Shown here: piece after piece, positions 1-56,069 of the stretch
Layout: every line of letters starts with the position of its first letter
How positions within the stretch are numbered: position 1 is the stretch's first letter
Assembly: GCA_963575745.1 (NCBI GenBank)
Contig: CAUYUJ010001336.1
Coordinates: 960,931 to 1,024,930 of the forward strand
Direction of reading: 5' to 3'
Source of the DNA: Prorocentrum cordatum
Lineage: Eukaryota; Sar; Dinophyceae; Prorocentrales; Prorocentraceae
DNA: 64,000 nucleotides
The notes under the pieces: model-generated
The model's input: the letters and a program-made list of their open reading frames with translations, nothing else
Told to the model about the DNA's origin: nothing
Databases searched by the model: none
Position numbers and translations under genes: made by a program

Positions 1-86
1 GCCCCTGCAGCAGAGGGACCGCCTCTGACCGAAACGCTGCCCGGGGACGCTCCATCTCGGCCTCCTCCTCGTCCGCCACCAACTCT

Positions 87-247
87 GATGGGCCTGTTTT
101 CCACCACCACCACCACCACCACCACCACAAGTTGGAGGGGGGAAGGAGGTGGAGGAGGAGGAGGAGGAGGAGGAGGAGGAGGAGGAGGAGGAGGAGGACC
201 CCTTCCCCCTCCAACTTCTGGTGGTGGTGGTGGAAAACAGGCCCATC
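87..247. repeat. Foldback element with internal (GGA)n
   Basis: It starts GATGGGCCTGTTTTCCACCA and ends TGGAAAACAGGCCCATC, perfect for 17 bp and longer with the CCACCA/GGTGGT part. AAGTTGGAGGG and CCCTCCAACTT form a second inner inverted pair around a GGA run. Confidence 0.8.
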
Positions 248-1479
248 AAACTCAATCGAGGATTGATCGAAGTATTTTGGATCGAGGGGGCTTCTGTTGC
301 ATCTAATGTAAGCGGTCAGGAACTCTTGCTCAGCGCGTCGCGGCTACGGCCCGGCGACGCCGCGCTAGTGGGAGCAAGCGATGAAAACAGATTCTGGGGC
401 AGACGATTAAGACATCATTTCGCCGGCCTGGATGCCCCGACAAGGGGAGGGGGGAGCAGGCCGACGGAGGGCGGACAATTCTGGGCTGTCTGGCGGGCGG
501 GGGGGGGATCACGGGCTGACAATTCAAAGGCGGGGGGGGTGACAATTCCGAGCCGCAAGGACCGAAGGAACCTGGCCGACGGAGGGCGGACGATCCCGGG
601 CTGCCTGGGAGGCCGCGGGGACCTACAGCAATTCCTGTTCCCCTTCCTATTCCCCGTCCTATCCCTATCCCTATCCCTATCCCTATCCCTATTCCTATCC
701 GTATCCCTATCCCGATCCCCATTCCTGCAGCACTCATTCCTATTATTCCTATTTTCGTATTTCTACTCCTGTTCGAGGATGCGGCGGGTGGACAACCGCA
801 CGGGTGGGGGGACGACTAGAAAATCAACTTTCAGGCGACGACTGAAAATTTGCCGGGGGCAGCGATTAAACAAATCAGTTCTGGCGGCTGGGTGTTATTA
901 GTCTGCCCAACTAAATTACTTTGAAGCCCCAGCTTCGGCATCGGCCTTTTTGCCGAGAGCAAAACGCACATCCCTCGGTGCCGGCGTCCACGCGGTTGTT
1001 CCAACATTGTGCGCCAGATTGGACGCAATTTTCCCGCATAGCCAGTGCACATAAATTGCACGTATTCAATGGAACGCCGTTCCTCCCCCCGGATGCTTGC
1101 AACGGCCGCGGGCGCTCGAAACAACCCGAAGCCATTCCATCCCGACTGCCAACCGACTGAATCGAGACAGGGGCAGAGTCTTGCGGTGAAGGAGGCCGAA
1201 CGCTCCTAGTGCGACTCTGAAGGCTCAGCCCTAATGTTTGCCCAGCAAGGGGTTCAGGAATTCTGGGCGGCCAAAGGATGCTATCCGCCGCCGCCGGTTG
1301 GACCTGGGGCGCGCCAGTCTCCCCTGCTGTTGATTTCGTTTCTGAGCGAGTTCTGATTGGAGAAGTTCAAGATTGTTGTGTGCGCGCTCCTGTTCCCCAA
1401 ACAGGTGTTTGCACTTAGGGGTTCTCATTTGCGTTAACCATCTCGGGCCCCCCCCCCCCCGCAAAATCGCCGCCGTGCC

Positions 1480-1935
1480 GCCCGTCGCCGCCCGTCGCCG
1501 TCGCCGCCCGTCGCCGCCCGTCGCCGCCCGTGCAGCCCGTCGCCGCCCGTCGCCGCCCGTCGCCGCCCGTGCCGCCCGTCGCAGCCCGTCGCCGCCCGTC
1601 ACCGTCGCCGCCCGTCGCCGCCATCCCCGCCCGTCGCCGCCCGTGCCGCCCGTCGCCGTCTCCGCATCGCATGCATTGCACCGCATAGTTTGCATCGCAC
1701 GCGTTGCACCACATATGGTGCACCGCGCGAACTGCATTACATAGGTTGCACCACATACTTTGCACTGCAAACATTGCATTGCAAAAACTGCATCGCAAAC
1801 ACGCGACTATTGCATGAAATAGGTTGCATCCTGTATATTTATTTCACCACGTAGATTGCACAGCGTAGATTTCATTACATCGGTTGTATCGCGCCACATC
1901 TATTGCACCACGTGGACTGCAAGAACCTACTGTTT
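1480..1935. repeat. CGCCGCCCGT decamer array followed by GCATCGCA-type repeats
   Basis: From 1480 to 1665 the decamer CGCCGCCCGT repeats with GTGCCGCC variants. From 1670 to about 1935 a looser repeat of GCATTGCACCAC/ACATAGGTTGC units follows. No gene. Confidence 0.8.
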
Positions 1936-2111
1936 GGGGTCCACGTTGGCTGACATTTGGTCATGTACTCCTCGAGTGTCCTTGCTTCATCAACGGCAGC
2001 TTGCTCCCTAAAAAATACCTGCTGGATCGCAGTTGCCGCCATGCCAACACCTTAATCGATTGACACTTTTAATCTCGCAAACCAACACAATCCTTACAAC
2101 ACCAGTTAACA

Positions 2112-2450
2112 TTACAATGCTTGGCTTGCATGTGAGGGAGCACGCTCCACACGATTGCCTACTACGCGGACCGTGCTCTCATCTCCCGGGCACCGATTCT
2201 CCGGCATCGTCGGGCAACCCGGTCCCTGGGCCAAGCAAGATATTCGAATAAAAAGCGCATCAGAAGAGGACTGTCCAGAAGAGCTATTCGAACCACGACT
2301 GCTTCTTGATCTAGCGCGGCCTATCATAAGCGATCCGTGCTTCGCATGTTTTACGGGGATCGCAGATCTCGGAAGAGGCAGAAGATTAGCTTCTATTTTC
2401 CAAATTCCGCACTTGGACTTGGACCACAGCAAAGCCAAAAACTTCATCAC
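2112..2450 (-). pseudogene. Remnant related to the zinc-finger ORF at 45 kb
   Basis: The minus-strand frame has a Ser/Arg-rich run (ARSRSSRGSNSSSGQSSSDA) followed by GPGCPTMPENRCPGDE, against GPTCPTRAENRCPGKA in the ORF at 45366-44905. At DNA level CCCGGGCACCGATTCTCCG (2185-2203) is identical to 45128-45146. The Cys/His part after this motif is lost. Conclusion: a decayed second copy of the same gene or element. Confidence 0.5.
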
Positions 2451-2608
2451 TCCTTACACCTTCCACTTTGCGAGTGATGGGATAGTGAGACACCGCTGCA
2501 TGCCTTCTGGATCGCCCTTCTGGCCTTTTCGGGAGCGGCGTTTCCCCAGTGGGGTTCCAAGGGTTATCTACCATATGTGGCTCCCGTGGACTCAATTGCG
2601 TCACTTGG

Positions 2609-2968
2609 TTAATGGAACATTATTGCGTACTCTGCTCTTCCAGAAAAATGCCGACGGGATGCCTGAAAAATGGTTGAACCAACCCCTGGTGTACCGGCAC
2701 GTTCGTCTGACATCATACCACGGTCTTCAGGTAAACCGCCGTTTAAATCGGCTGCTTCGCTCGCAACGTGGCGCGACTCTGCTTTCAACGATGAATTCAA
2801 CGAGCTAATCCCTGAATCGATAAGCGCAAATAACTCGCGATCAACAATCATCTTTCTCACGTTGGCAGTCCCTCTTGAAAAATGGGGGTCTCGATTGGTC
2901 ATGTGAATCAAAAGCGCTTTGATCGGCACCATGGGTTGTTTATCGCGGCTGATATGCCAAGTCGTCAA
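2609..2968 (-). CDS. Unrecognised ORF, 119 residues
   Basis: The composition is protein-like, without low complexity: it starts MTTWHISRDKQPMVPIKALL and later reads RKMIVDRELFALIDSGISSL. On the sense side it lies upstream of the zinc-finger remnant at 2450-2112 and may belong to the same decayed element. I recognise no domain; it may be chance. Confidence 0.25.
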   Translation of the reverse strand: MTTWHISRDKQPMVPIKALLIHMTNRDPHFSRGTANVRKMIVDRELFALIDSGISSLNSSLKAESRHVASEAADLNGGLPEDRGMMSDERAGTPGVGSTIFQASRRHFSGRAEYAIMFH

Positions 2969-4459
2969 AATGAACAGATTCAGAACTTGGAGCTCATAGC
3001 CAAGTACTTGCCACAGGATCAGAAGACTCTGACATAATGATTGCTTTAATTATGGTTTTGTAATACGATTGCTCTTGCTCTACTATCTCAATGGCTTCGA
3101 AACTTATGGACGACAAGGCACAAACACGGTACTCGTTAAGCGGAAGCTACGATATGTGTATATGTGCAAGACTGCGCCCGCCCCGAAAGGAGGGTCGGGC
3201 GCGCGCTCCTTTTCGCACCTTGCAGCTCAAACCGCTGCGGTCAACACAGCAATGACCAGCGGCAGCGTGCGACAAGGGCGGCGGCGGCGGGCGACGGCAG
3301 AGACAGAGCCACATTACCTAGGAACCGAGAACAGGCCCAAGACTGCCACTACAGCCGGCGAAATGGCGATAATTTACTCTCCGAAGGGACAAGGCTAATA
3401 GGGGCCCACCTTGTTTACGACTGCCCTCCAAGATGGCCACCAAGCAAAATTATCTCTCGGAACGGCCTTGCCATTTCGCAGTGTCCCCCTATCAGTGTTG
3501 CAGTCTTCGAAGCTTCGCTTTTGGGAAACGAATCAAGAAAAACAATGCAACCTGAACACAACACAAACGAACGGCACTCTCCTATCATTTGATGCTGCTC
3601 TCCTCCCCTCTCCTCTTCCCTGCCATCTCTTCCCCGCCTCTCAGAGATGCGACCATGGGTGTCCTTCTTTTCCGTGCGGCATCGCCAGGGACGCAATGGT
3701 ACTGCGACGCGCCTGACACAATGGCGACACCCTGTTGAAAATCACCGTCCAGAGTGAAGCACTCTGCACAGTCATCTGAGCCTGATGCACGTCCTTCCCA
3801 TCCTACACCGACTATCACTGGTCAGCAGCACTACCCCACACGCTATTGCGAAGCCGTATTGCTGAAACGGCTGTGCCAGGCACGTGGAAAAATAGTTGCC
3901 GCCTCCAGTTCGGTGGCAACTCATGGGAGCCTCCCATACCATCTGATCGGCTCTTGCGAATCGACACTAGTCGACGCTACATAATCGATGCTAAGTCGAC
4001 GCTATTCGAAGCTACATCGGCGCTATCTCATCAACTCCCAGACGCTAGCCAACGCTGATCAACGCTAAAGACAGAATTGAGAGGGTATACTAGGCTCCCA
4101 TGATTTGCTACCGAGCTTCAGGATCGCGCGTCATGGCCCGAAGGAGGGACGAGTGAAACTGACGCTGGGCGCAGAGGGATCAAAACTACCGCGAACTCGA
4201 ACGGCGAGGGGAGGGGAACGTCCAACTGACGAACCAAACCTGGCGTGGCCTTTCAAAACTACCTGCCTTGCCTTTTCAAACCACCTGCGACAAAAATCGT
4301 GACACATCCGTCGGGCGACTGGGGCCGCCCTGCCTGTACCCGCAGACTGCGGCTCAAAACTGCGCGGCAGCCGGCCTGAGGGGATCCGATAGAGGTCGAG
4401 GAGGGGATTGACTACAGAATCGATTCGCCCAAGAATTATGCTTCGCCGAACCTACGCAA

Positions 4460-5000
4460 AGCACGCAGCATTTTCGGAGATTTGACAACCATTCGGCGAA
4501 CAAAAACAAATGTGGAGGTGAATCAACATTGTAGTCGATGACCTACTCGAAGAGGGGAGACCTAGCATTGGCGGAGATTCAACAACCATTCGCTGCGTGT
4601 TTCGTAGATTCGCCGATGAAAAAGTCAGTTCTGGCGTACATGAACTGTATAATCGATCCCCTACGCGAAGAGGGGAGACGTAGCATTTTCGAAGAATCGA
4701 CAACCATTCTATGCATGTGTCGTAGATTCTTGGAGGCCTGGAGATGGACACTAACACCAACACAGGGGGTTGCCTCCACAGGGGGAAAATGATGCTAGAT
4801 TTCGGGGTTGGTGCTAATATTTCGGTCACCTTGTAAGCCAGAATATTACCACCATCACCGAGATCGGGATCTTCTTCCCTCGGTGGAGGCACACCGCCGA
4901 TATTGGTGTTGGTGTCAACCTCCAGGCCTGCGGGATTCGACGATGAGTGTCGGCGTAGATCAGTGATGTAGCCGACCCCCTACCCGAAGAGGGGAGAAAC
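4460..5000. repeat. Degenerate ~130-bp tandem repeat, 3' flank
   Basis: Three units share GAAGAGGGGAGACSTAGCAT, GATTCAACAACCATTCG or GAATCGACAACCATTCT, and TGTGTCGTAGATTC. The third (from 4855) is much diverged but keeps CCGAAGAGGGGAGAAAC. No gene seen. Confidence 0.65.
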
Positions 5001-5104
5001 GGGTTCAGGGGGGACCACCGGCACAGCGCCGATCGCTCGGCGGCAGGCCCACAACAGCGAAAGGGGCGTTCCCCAGGGCAGCGTGGGTAGAGGCCTCCCA
5101 GATG

Positions 5105-5215
5105 GGGGGTCGGAGGATCGCGCCGCATCGCAGATGCATCGGCGATACATCGAGGATGCATCGGCGATGCATCGGCGACGTCGGCGATGCGTCGGCGGCG
5201 TCGGCGTGGAGAAAA
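5105..5215. repeat. GCATCGGCGATG palindromic minisatellite, 3' flank
   Basis: Tandem GCATCGGCGATGCATCGG units, preceded by GGTCGGAGGATCGCGCCGCA. Short arrays with the same unit and often the same left flank occur at 9985-10025, 16740-16795, 17155-17240, 58620-58690 and 58890-58930. Confidence 0.8.
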
Positions 5216-6614
5216 TCGGGCACCGCATCGAGCCGCATCGTACTGCGAGGCGGGGATTTATCCATATCCACCGCCTGTGAACCGACGTTCTGGTGGCCCA
5301 AACGGGCGGTGGATATGGAAATATTTTGGCCCCCGGGGGCCCGAATATGTCCATATCCACCGCCTGCAGGGGTCCCCGAAAGTTGATCCTCCAAGCGGTT
5401 GTCATGTATAAATTCCCGCCTCGGACGTACGCAAAACTCACGGAGACATAAGACTCGGGTTCGGGGGACTCGGGTTGGCCTGACTGGGCGATCATGAAAA
5501 CTTCGAGACCCAGCCTGAAAATTGATGCGAACTCCCACTGCAAACCTCCGACGACCGTCAAAATCCAGGACGCGCTCGTCAAAACGCGTCAGCAAACCCG
5601 AGTTCCGGCGTACTCGAGTCTTAGGTTTCCACCAAAAACGCTCCCAAGCCTCCGACGCCGAAACTTTTCAATGCGGGTCTCCCCCAAAACTCCCCCCCAC
5701 TCCCCTGGATCCGCTTTTCGTCAAGGTATTATTATGTTGTCAATCACTGGGCACGAAGCGGGCTTCCAAGCCCGAGATCGCGACCCACACATGCCGCCTC
5801 GACTTTCTCGAGCCGCTGGAGGTGAGGCCTCCGGACAGGAGGCACCCAGAGGCCCCCTGAGCCTGGAGGCTCAAGAGAGGAGAGGCCCAAACTCTCGACG
5901 TTCCTCCCCTCTCCTGATGCCCCCCCCCTCCAGAGCCCCGGCGCCACGACCCAGACGTCTGCACCCCCTTCCCCGGGGCGGGCAGCTCTCGCCAACACCG
6001 CGCTCTCGGGGGCCCTGGGCCGAGAGAGAAAGCACGCGCCCACCCAGAGGCCGAGAGCGGGGGAGAGAGAAGCCGGGCGTGCATCGGGCAAGACGCCCAG
6101 CCCAGGCCTCCGACGTCGCCATTCTCGCTCGCAGCGTGGAGCCCCAGAGGCCCAGCCCCCAAGAGGCCGCAAGCGATCAGACACCTGCCGCCGTGACCTT
6201 TCCACGAAAGGTCGGGGGGTCTGCCCCTCCCCCCCCGGGCCCAGGGCCAATGCCAGGGCCTGGCTCCGAGGAAACACGGGGGTCCCTCAAACATGGGGTT
6301 CGAGCGCGCGACAAGGCAAGCCTGACTGCGTCCTCCTGCCCCCCGAGAAACCCGATGTTCTGATTTGTCTCAATGCGGGGCCCCCAGAAGTCCCGATTCT
6401 TTTCCCCAGGGCAGGTTTTTCATCGCATCCCCACTCGTTTCTTCACGGTCCCAGGGCTTGGCGAGGGCCCCCCGGAGACCGAGAGCGAGCAGACACCTCG
6501 GGTCGCGGCTTTTGCCGCAACGCAAGCCTGTCTGGGGCCCGGAAGAGCAGGAGACGGTCCGCCCCTCTTTCGGAAGGAAGGAGACCCGCGCATGGGCATC
6601 AGCTGCCGCAGGTC

Positions 6615-6735
6615 AGCGCGGATTTCTAGGATCTGCAGAACCCCCTCCCCGGCGCGCGGAGCGCGCCCCAGGGCGGCGCCGCCAGGGCGGGCCCGGCGCA
6701 GATCCAAGAAATTCGCGCGGAAACTCCGAAAGTAG
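6615..6735. repeat. Family H foldback element, 3' flank
   Basis: It has GCGCGGATTTCTAGGATCTG on the left, GGCGCGCGGAGCGCGCC in the middle, and AGATCCAAGAAATTCGCGCG on the right, an imperfect inverted pair. Confidence 0.7.
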
Positions 6736-7302
6736 ATGGTCGACTCCAGAAAGCAAGCATCCGAACATGCTGTCATCCCTTGAGAGGTCGACTCTTGCTT
6801 TCGACGAGCTTCCGCCGACTGAGGCAGCCTCGTTTTACTTCCGCCGACCTTCCGCCGCCTTCCGCCGCGGAGGAGATGACAGCTGCTTACATCCTAGGCG
6901 AGGCCCTCTTTGCAACGCCCCATGGGGAAACCAAAAGGCACCGGTACCGCTACTCCCCAGACCTCTGGTGCGTTCTGACCAGAATTTCGAGGCGATTCCA
7001 GCGGTGGCGACGAGGGCCTCCCACGAGGCCCAAAAGGGAGAAACCGAGGGATGGGTAGCGGTATGGAAACCTTTTCTGTCTCCGACGAGCCCTGGGATCC
7101 GACGTTATACAAAAATTGCAACTTCGGACGCAGTCACCACCGGAGCCCCAGATCCCATCTGTCTGCCCCATTTTCAGAGCCCGATCGATCGGTGAGGGGC
7201 CCAGGGCCCGAAGTTGGGCGAACACGCCCGCTGCGAAAAAAAATTGCCACGCAAGGGTCTCAGGGAAATCGATCCTCGTCCCACTTGTTGTCCTCGTCTT
7301 AG

Positions 7303-7459
7303 GTCGGGCATGTCCCCCTACATGCGGATGTTTAACGACATCTCAAAATACCCTAAAACATACCCCAAACACATTCAGAAACAGTCCACAAGTCGTCCCC
7401 AGACTTTTTTTTTCACTGTTTTGGAATTTCCCTCCTGCATAGAGGGACAGGCCCGACTG
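7303..7459. mobile_element. Family G element (GTCGGGC termini), 157 bp
   Basis: It starts GTCGGGCATGTCCCCCTACA and ends AGAGGGACAGGCCCGAC. The interior is A/T-rich. It is repeated in inverted orientation at 8832-8987 as part of a larger duplicated arm. Confidence 0.75.
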
Positions 7460-7751
7460 GATCCTCGTCCCTCCCCCTCCCCCTCCTCCACCTCCTCCTC
7501 CTCCTCCGAGCCGCATCGACCTGTGAGGGCCCCGGGGCCCGACGTGGGGCGGACGAGAGCGCCCGTGGTGCACAAAAAATGCCACGCCAGGACCTCGGGG
7601 GAAAGTTCGTACAGTGGAGGCCACGCCAGGTTTTGGACTCCACAAGTTTGACGTTCCCGAGGCCCAGCGAGGACCCGCGGAGGCTGAAAGTATAGAAAAG
7701 ACCTGGCCGCGTCCATCCTGGGCCCCGGACTGGTGTACAGACCTCCAGGCC

Positions 7752-7934
7752 TACAGTGGAGGCCAGTCCACAAGAGGAACCTTCCACAGGAAACCCAGCC
7801 CTGAGACTCCAGGACGTCCACCAGCTCTTTGGTGTGGGAACGTCACGCGGTCCATCGCAGAACCCTCGGAGCCCAAGGAACCCAGGGCATACTGGAGGCA
7901 AGCAGGGTGTTTCTTGGCATGGGCCTCCACTGTA
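7752..7934. mobile_element. Family B element (TACAGTGGAGGCC termini), 183 bp
   Basis: It starts TACAGTGGAGGCCAGTCCAC and ends GGGCCTCCACTGTA, so the termini are perfect inverted repeats of at least 13 bases. The interior reads CCCAGCCCTGAGACTCCAGG, GGTGTGGGAACGTCACGC, GGAGGCAAGCAGGGTGTTTC. It has no ORF and is one of at least five copies in the window. Confidence 0.8.
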
Positions 7935-7959
7935 CGTCTACTGTGTCCCTCGATAGTTC

Positions 7960-8275
7960 TGGGCCCCTGGACTACAGGTAACCCCCCGGACTACACAGGT
8001 AACCCTCTCCCCGAACTACGGGTACCCCTCCCCGGGACTACAGGTACCCCCCCCTCGACCCACAGGACTACATCCACGCGTGCGTTGACGCGTGAACACG
8101 CGTTCACACCCAGACTGCAGGTACCCCCCCCCGGACGACAGGTACCTTTCCCCCCGGACTACAGGGACCCAGCCCCGGACTACTGATAACCCCCCCAGAC
8201 TACAGGTACCCCTCCCGCGGACTACAGGTACCCTCCCCGGACTTCAGGTACCCCCAGAACTATCGAGGGGCACAG
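7960..8275. repeat. GGACTACAGGTACCCC minisatellite, 3' flank of dnaK
   Basis: About ten degenerate units of roughly 22-30 bp with the core GACTACAGGTACCCC. It ends just before a duplicated piece of the dnaK 3' end (8281-8331). Confidence 0.8.
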
Positions 8276-8280
8276 AGTAT

Positions 8281-8331
8281 GCGCCTTTTCTCTTTCGACC
8301 TTCGGCGCCCCCGATACCTCCTGACCGTCCA
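8281..8331 (-). pseudogene. Duplicate of the dnaK 3' terminus
   Basis: It matches 8628-8679 at about 80%: GCGCCTTTTCTCTTTCGACC against GCGCTTTTTCTCCTTCGACC, then CGCCCCCGA, then the complement of GACGGYCAG. It covers the last codons (VDGQ) and the adjoining 3' flank. The TAG stop is GAG in this copy. Between the two copies lie partial family B and family C elements. Confidence 0.65.
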
Positions 8332-8454
8332 CCGACATTGGGTGTGGGAGCGTCACGCTTCCCATCGCACAACCATCGAAACCCAAGGAACCCGGGGCAC
8401 CCTGGAGGCACGCAGGATGTCTCTTGGCCTGGGCCGCCACTGTACGTCCCCTGA

Positions 8455-8620
8455 GATCCGACGTGTCAAACAAAAAATAAAACGCCGTGACAAATCGAGC
8501 CTGGAGCCCTATAGACCCGTTCTGCGCCATTTTTCGAGCCGGATCGATCCGTGAGGGCCCTGGGGCCCGAAATGACGCGAAAACGCCCGGCTCGACACAA
8601 TGGAGTCGCCAGGATCTCGG
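8455..8620. mobile_element. Family C element, 3' flank of dnaK
   Basis: It contains CTGAGATCCGACGTGTCAAA, GAGCCGGATCGATCCGTGAG, GGCCCTGGGGCCCGAAATG and GCCAGGATCTCGGGG. The ends form a short inverted pair (GAGATCC and GGATCTC). Copies are at 7090-7262, 9033-9205 (inverted), 30010-30165, 36025-36285 and 54210-54375, with a partial one at 7505-7600. Confidence 0.65.
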
Positions 8621-8664
8621 GGCCTGTGCGCTTTTTCTCCTTCGACCTTCCGCGCCCCCGACGC

Positions 8665-53879
<45,215 letters not shown>

Positions 53880-54629
53880 CTCGCGGCGGCGCGCCAGACC
53901 CGGGTCTCCGACGACTTTGGGAATCCTGGGACCCCTGCACCAAAAACCCTTGCCGCCTCTTACTCTTGGTAAACCGATTCTTACTTCGGCCAACTTCCGC
54001 CAGCGGAAGCGGCCTCGTTGAACTCCCACCGCCTTCCGCCAGCATTCCGCCGCCTTCCGCAAAGGAAGAGATGACAACTCCTTCGATCCTCGAAGGCTTT
54101 CTGGAACGTCTCATATGATTGTCCTCGCCATTTAGCCATTTTCTCGTTCATTTCGGCCTCAAAGGCCGCAATCGGGCTCCTTGGCCATCACAAACAAATC
54201 GAAGGCGAATAACTACCCTGAGCGAAAATATCGCAACATCGCGAGGGGCACGACCGGAGCCCAGGGCCCCATCTTTCTGAGGCAACTGTCGAGCCAGAAC
54301 GATCTGTGATGGTCCTGGGGCCCAGACACGGACGAAAACGCCTGTTGTGAGACCATTGCGTCGACCGGATCTGCGGGCAATCGGGATCTCTGGGGCTTCG
54401 ATGATGTAGAAATCGCTGGGGGGCTCTTGTTGTCCGTTTTGAAGCTCGTTTTTTTTGTTTTCCTCTCCTTTCCACTTGTGGAAGCACTTGATTTTCCGTT
54501 TTGGTATTCTCGATCGCGCCGTGTTCGGGTCGGTTCCGATCTGCCCTGCGTCTGTTTTTGTTGTGTTTTGAGCTGCCGTGTTTTCGTTTGTTTCCCCCGT
54601 TGCAGCTGCCCGAAAACCGAAGTGTTTGA

Positions 54630-54790
54630 AGGGGCCCCAGGACACACAAATAAATACACACAAATAAAAAGACCCCCATATTTTCACATATTTTCTGGGT
54701 CCTTGTCTTCCCCCCCACTTCCCATATTTTCCTATATTTTCTAGGAATCGCCGATTAATTGTGTCTGTGTGTTTTTTCCCCTCCTGAGCG
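54630..54790. repeat. Family N dispersed repeat, second copy
   Basis: This is the partner of 48075-48240. It is followed at 54790-54900 by GGCGACACGCTG and GATGGCGTGCCGCTCC, a motif pair that recurs at 63580-63650 next to different sequence. Confidence 0.75.
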
Positions 54791-55490
54791 TAGCGTGTCG
54801 CCCTGGCGGCCCCGGCGACACGCTGCTGCCTTGCGAGCAGATGGCGTGCCGCTCCGCCCCGCGGCGCGGGAGGCTCGGGAGAGAAGGTCGGGACGTGGAC
54901 GCCGCGCGGCCGGGAAGTGCCAAAACCCTGCAGACGGGGCGTAGTAAACGGGGCGGTAGCTAAAGGGGCCTCTTGAAGCGAGAACAGGGTGACGGGGCAT
55001 TTGCCTCGCACAAGTGCGTGATACATCGGGACAACAAGCAAAAACGTCGATACATCATCAGATCTCTGGGAGGGGGGTGGTTTACCTCGCACTTGTGCAC
55101 TGCAAATCAATATTTGGAAAAGAAACACTTGAAAACGCACCCTTAACTGCTGGCCCGTTTACTAACGCCCTGTCTGCAGGGGCTTGGAAGTGGATGGCGT
55201 GCCGCGCCAGAGCGTGGTTGGCCAGAACTGGCGGAGCGACACGCCATCCAAGAGTTCCCGATCGCAAGCTTCGGGGGTTGCCAATGGCGAAGGCGGCCCT
55301 CGTGGAGGGAGAAAGAGACGGGGACCATGACCGAGACGGAGCGCGGAAACGCCGTGCCGATCTCGGTCACCGTCGATCTTGTCTAGCGTCACTTCGTGGA
55401 TCATCTTCGCGAATCGGCGACGGCCGACATGGATCATGACCAAGATCAGCATCGATAAGATCCCGCGACATCTTCAGGCGGCGCGCCAAG

Positions 55491-55658
55491 GGGGAAGTGA
55501 GAAGGGGCGGGCCTTCTCAGAAGGCTCGGAAGTCCCTCAGCCTCTCTGAGAAGTTCTCGAAGCCTTCCCCGAAGACGCAGAAAACTTCTCAGAAGGCCAG
55601 GGGGTTGCTGAGAAGCCCCGCCGCCTTCTGAGAGGGCATCCTCCTTCTCACTTCCCTG
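55491..55658. repeat. Family R element made of AGAAGGC palindromes
   Basis: The outer ends are GGGAAGTGAGAAGGGGCGGG and CCTCCTTCTCACTTCCC, an inverted pair. The inside is a run of CCTTCTCAGAAGGC-type palindromes. Copies are at 53208-53359 and 29631-29790 (inverted), with fragments at 9400-9510, 48490-48650 and 52820-52880. Confidence 0.65.
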
Positions 55659-56069
55659 CCTCTCTCGCCGCCGAATCTTGGTCATGGTTGTGAAAAACTA
55701 CGCTGAGATCCGATGTATTGTATTTGTGCAACATGGGGTCGGAGATCTCGACCTGTTCCCCTGGACCCGCTCTTCATCCGGAATCGTTTTTTGACAGTCC
55801 CGGCGCCCGGCGAGGGCTCCCTGAGGCTCCCTGAGGTCTGGCGATGACGATGACGATGACGATGCTCTTTGAATGCTGAGGCTCCCTGAGGCTCTCCGAG
55901 GTCTGGTTTGTTTCTTCCATCGGCCTCGGGCCCCAACTCGGCGCGGGGCGGCCTATCCCTGACCCCCTCCCCCCGAGGCTAAGCCTGAGGCCTGCCACAG
56001 GGCCGGAGGCCCTCGCCGAAGGCTGCGGCCCTCGTCCCACCCCTCCTCGCCCGAAAGCTCCGCGCAATG

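Larger units (their letters stand above)
1..8664. other. 3' flank of dnaK: repeats, no intact gene recognised
   Basis: Apart from the elements listed separately I see the following. A CCCTAT hexamer run lies at 655-725. At 3000-4440 there is mixed-composition sequence with no supported gene. At 5255-5375 there are CATATCCACCGCCTG inverted pieces. At 5500-6360 GC-rich sequence has one long plus-strand frame of Pro/Arg/Ser-rich, non-family content. At 6785-6900 a TTCCGCCGACTT-type repeat has a relative at 53985-54085 (family J). No clear polyadenylation signal follows the dnaK stop; none is expected if this is a dinoflagellate. Confidence 0.6.

Noticed and set aside
1486-1660. CpG-rich promoter
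   Set aside because: The GC content comes from a CGCCGCCCGT decamer array; no transcript start or gene follows it.
5494-7195. Two adjoining plus-strand ORFs (289 and 276 residues)
   Set aside because: They are Pro/Arg/Ser-rich throughout and cross known repeat families (H and J). The opposite strand is equally open, so this is GC-rich non-coding sequence.
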